From Pedobacter sp. MC2016-15 (GTDB lineage: Bacteria > Bacteroidota > Bacteroidia > Sphingobacteriales > Sphingobacteriaceae): a stretch of 64,000 bases of DNA. The notes under the pieces were generated by a model. The model had not been told where the DNA came from. It worked only from the letters and a program-made list of their open reading frames with translations, and ran no database searches. Made by a program: the position numbers and the translations under genes. Each line of letters begins with the position of its first letter. Positions within the stretch are counted from its first letter, which is position 1. The DNA is taken from positions 744,001-808,000 of the forward strand of contig NZ_JAPIVS010000003.1 in the NCBI RefSeq assembly GCF_026239695.1, given 5' to 3'. Of this stretch, positions 63,453-64,000 are shown one piece after another.

Positions 63453-64000
63453 ATGGCAAATAACGTAACCGATTCTCTCCGTAATGTCGTTAACAAGTCT
63501 CCTTCTGCAGTCGCACTTCTGGACAGGCAGTTTTGTTATCTGGCAGTTTCAGCGAAGTGGAAGAGTGATTTTAAGTTAGGTGATGACCATTCCGGTAAAT
63601 GTCATACCGAATTGTTTCGTGTTGATGAAAAAGACTGGATCCCTGCTTATCATGAGGTGCTTGCTGGTGGACGTCATGCCGGTAAATATGATCAGCTCAT
63701 TTTTCCGAATGGATTGAAAAGGCCTGTCCGCTGGGAATTGCAGTCCTGGAGTGATGATTCAGATGAAATTGCCGGGGTGCTGGTTTACATGGAGTTAATT
63801 ACTGAAAGAGATGAAAAGGAAGCTTATTCCAGGAGAATGATCGACCTCTATGAGCAATCCAACGAAGTTGCCCGGGTAGGTGCCTGGGAAGTTGATTTGC
63901 TTAAGAATGAAATATACTGGTCTCCCGTAACCAAGCAACTGCATGAGGTTCCGGAGGATTATATTCCTAACCTGACAACTGCGATCGCTTTTTTTAAAGA
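63453..64000 (+). CDS. PAS-domain sensor protein, N-terminal part (3' end outside window)
   Basis: The frame runs from the ATG at 63453 to the window end, giving about 182 residues. No signal peptide. Residues about 10-120 look like a first PAS domain (SPSAVALLDRQFCYLAVSAKW, ending EIAGVLVYMELITERDE). A short helix leads to a second PAS of the PAS_3 type (VARVGAWEVDLLKNEIYWSP then HEVPEDYIPNL). In Bacteroidota this layout usually continues into further PAS repeats and a histidine kinase, which would lie beyond the window; the output domain is not visible. Confidence 0.8.
   Translation, partial: MANNVTDSLRNVVNKSPSAVALLDRQFCYLAVSAKWKSDFKLGDDHSGKCHTELFRVDEKDWIPAYHEVLAGGRHAGKYDQLIFPNGLKRPVRWELQSWSDDSDEIAGVLVYMELITERDEKEAYSRRMIDLYEQSNEVARVGAWEVDLLKNEIYWSPVTKQLHEVPEDYIPNLTTAIAFFK

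Overview
The window looks like chromosomal DNA of a Bacteroidota member of the Sphingobacteriaceae, most like Pedobacter. Supporting signs are two SusC/SusD pairs, a hybrid two-component regulator fused to an AraC output domain, a FecI/FecR pair, a fused CcsBA cytochrome c maturation protein, and promoter boxes of the Bacteroidota type (TAnnTTTG at -7). No rRNA, tRNA, CRISPR array, transposase or prophage gene was seen.

Layout. 1-9.6 kb: end of a GH43 gene, then housekeeping and accessory genes (two histidine kinases, a CPA1 Na+/H+ antiporter, two EamA exporters, an exported amidohydrolase, a Crp/Fnr regulator and an HD phosphohydrolase). 9.7-23.7 kb: a first polysaccharide utilisation locus (PUL): hybrid sensor/regulator, SusC, SusD, GH95 and a CE8-PL10 fusion. 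23.8-27.0 kb: ccsBA. 27.0-28.7 kb: an intergenic region with nested inverted repeats, then two tandem paralogues of a family of unknown function (resembling DUF6266). 28.7-33.4 kb: an open frame joining a Crp/Fnr regulator to a secreted sulfatase, then SDR - AraC - SDR. 33.5-47.0 kb: a second pectin PUL: ECF sigma factor diverging from FecR, STN-type SusC, SusD, an esterase-like alpha/beta hydrolase, CE8 pectinesterase, a second alpha/beta hydrolase, GH28-GH105 fusion and GH53 galactanase. 47.0-56.3 kb: GNAT, aldo/keto reductase, a three-gene molybdenum hydroxylase operon with its own cytochrome c, a stress-type SDR, a lone CheB domain, a PAS protein and an ABC-F protein. 56.3-61.4 kb: EamA exporter, siderophore-interacting protein, AraC regulator and TonB-dependent receptor. 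61.5-64 kb: small protein, RRM RNA-binding protein, cold-shock protein with a strong terminator, a hairpin-rich spacer, and the start of a PAS sensor cut by the window end.

The two PULs appear to cooperate on pectin. PUL 1 carries the only recognised lyase (PL10, with demethylating CE8). PUL 2 carries endo-polygalacturonase plus the unsaturated-galacturonyl hydrolase (GH105) that would finish lyase products, more demethylation, likely deacetylation, and a galactanase for RG-I side chains. They are controlled differently: one-protein HTCS sensing for PUL 1, and trans-envelope STN/FecR/sigma signalling for PUL 2.

Most worth a second look: the Crp-sulfatase junction, where one extra base would restore two separate genes; the nested dyad ahead of the tandem DUF6266-like genes; 21-bp-spaced direct repeats that look like an AraC operator; and an imperfect inverted element bracketing the molybdenum hydroxylase operon.
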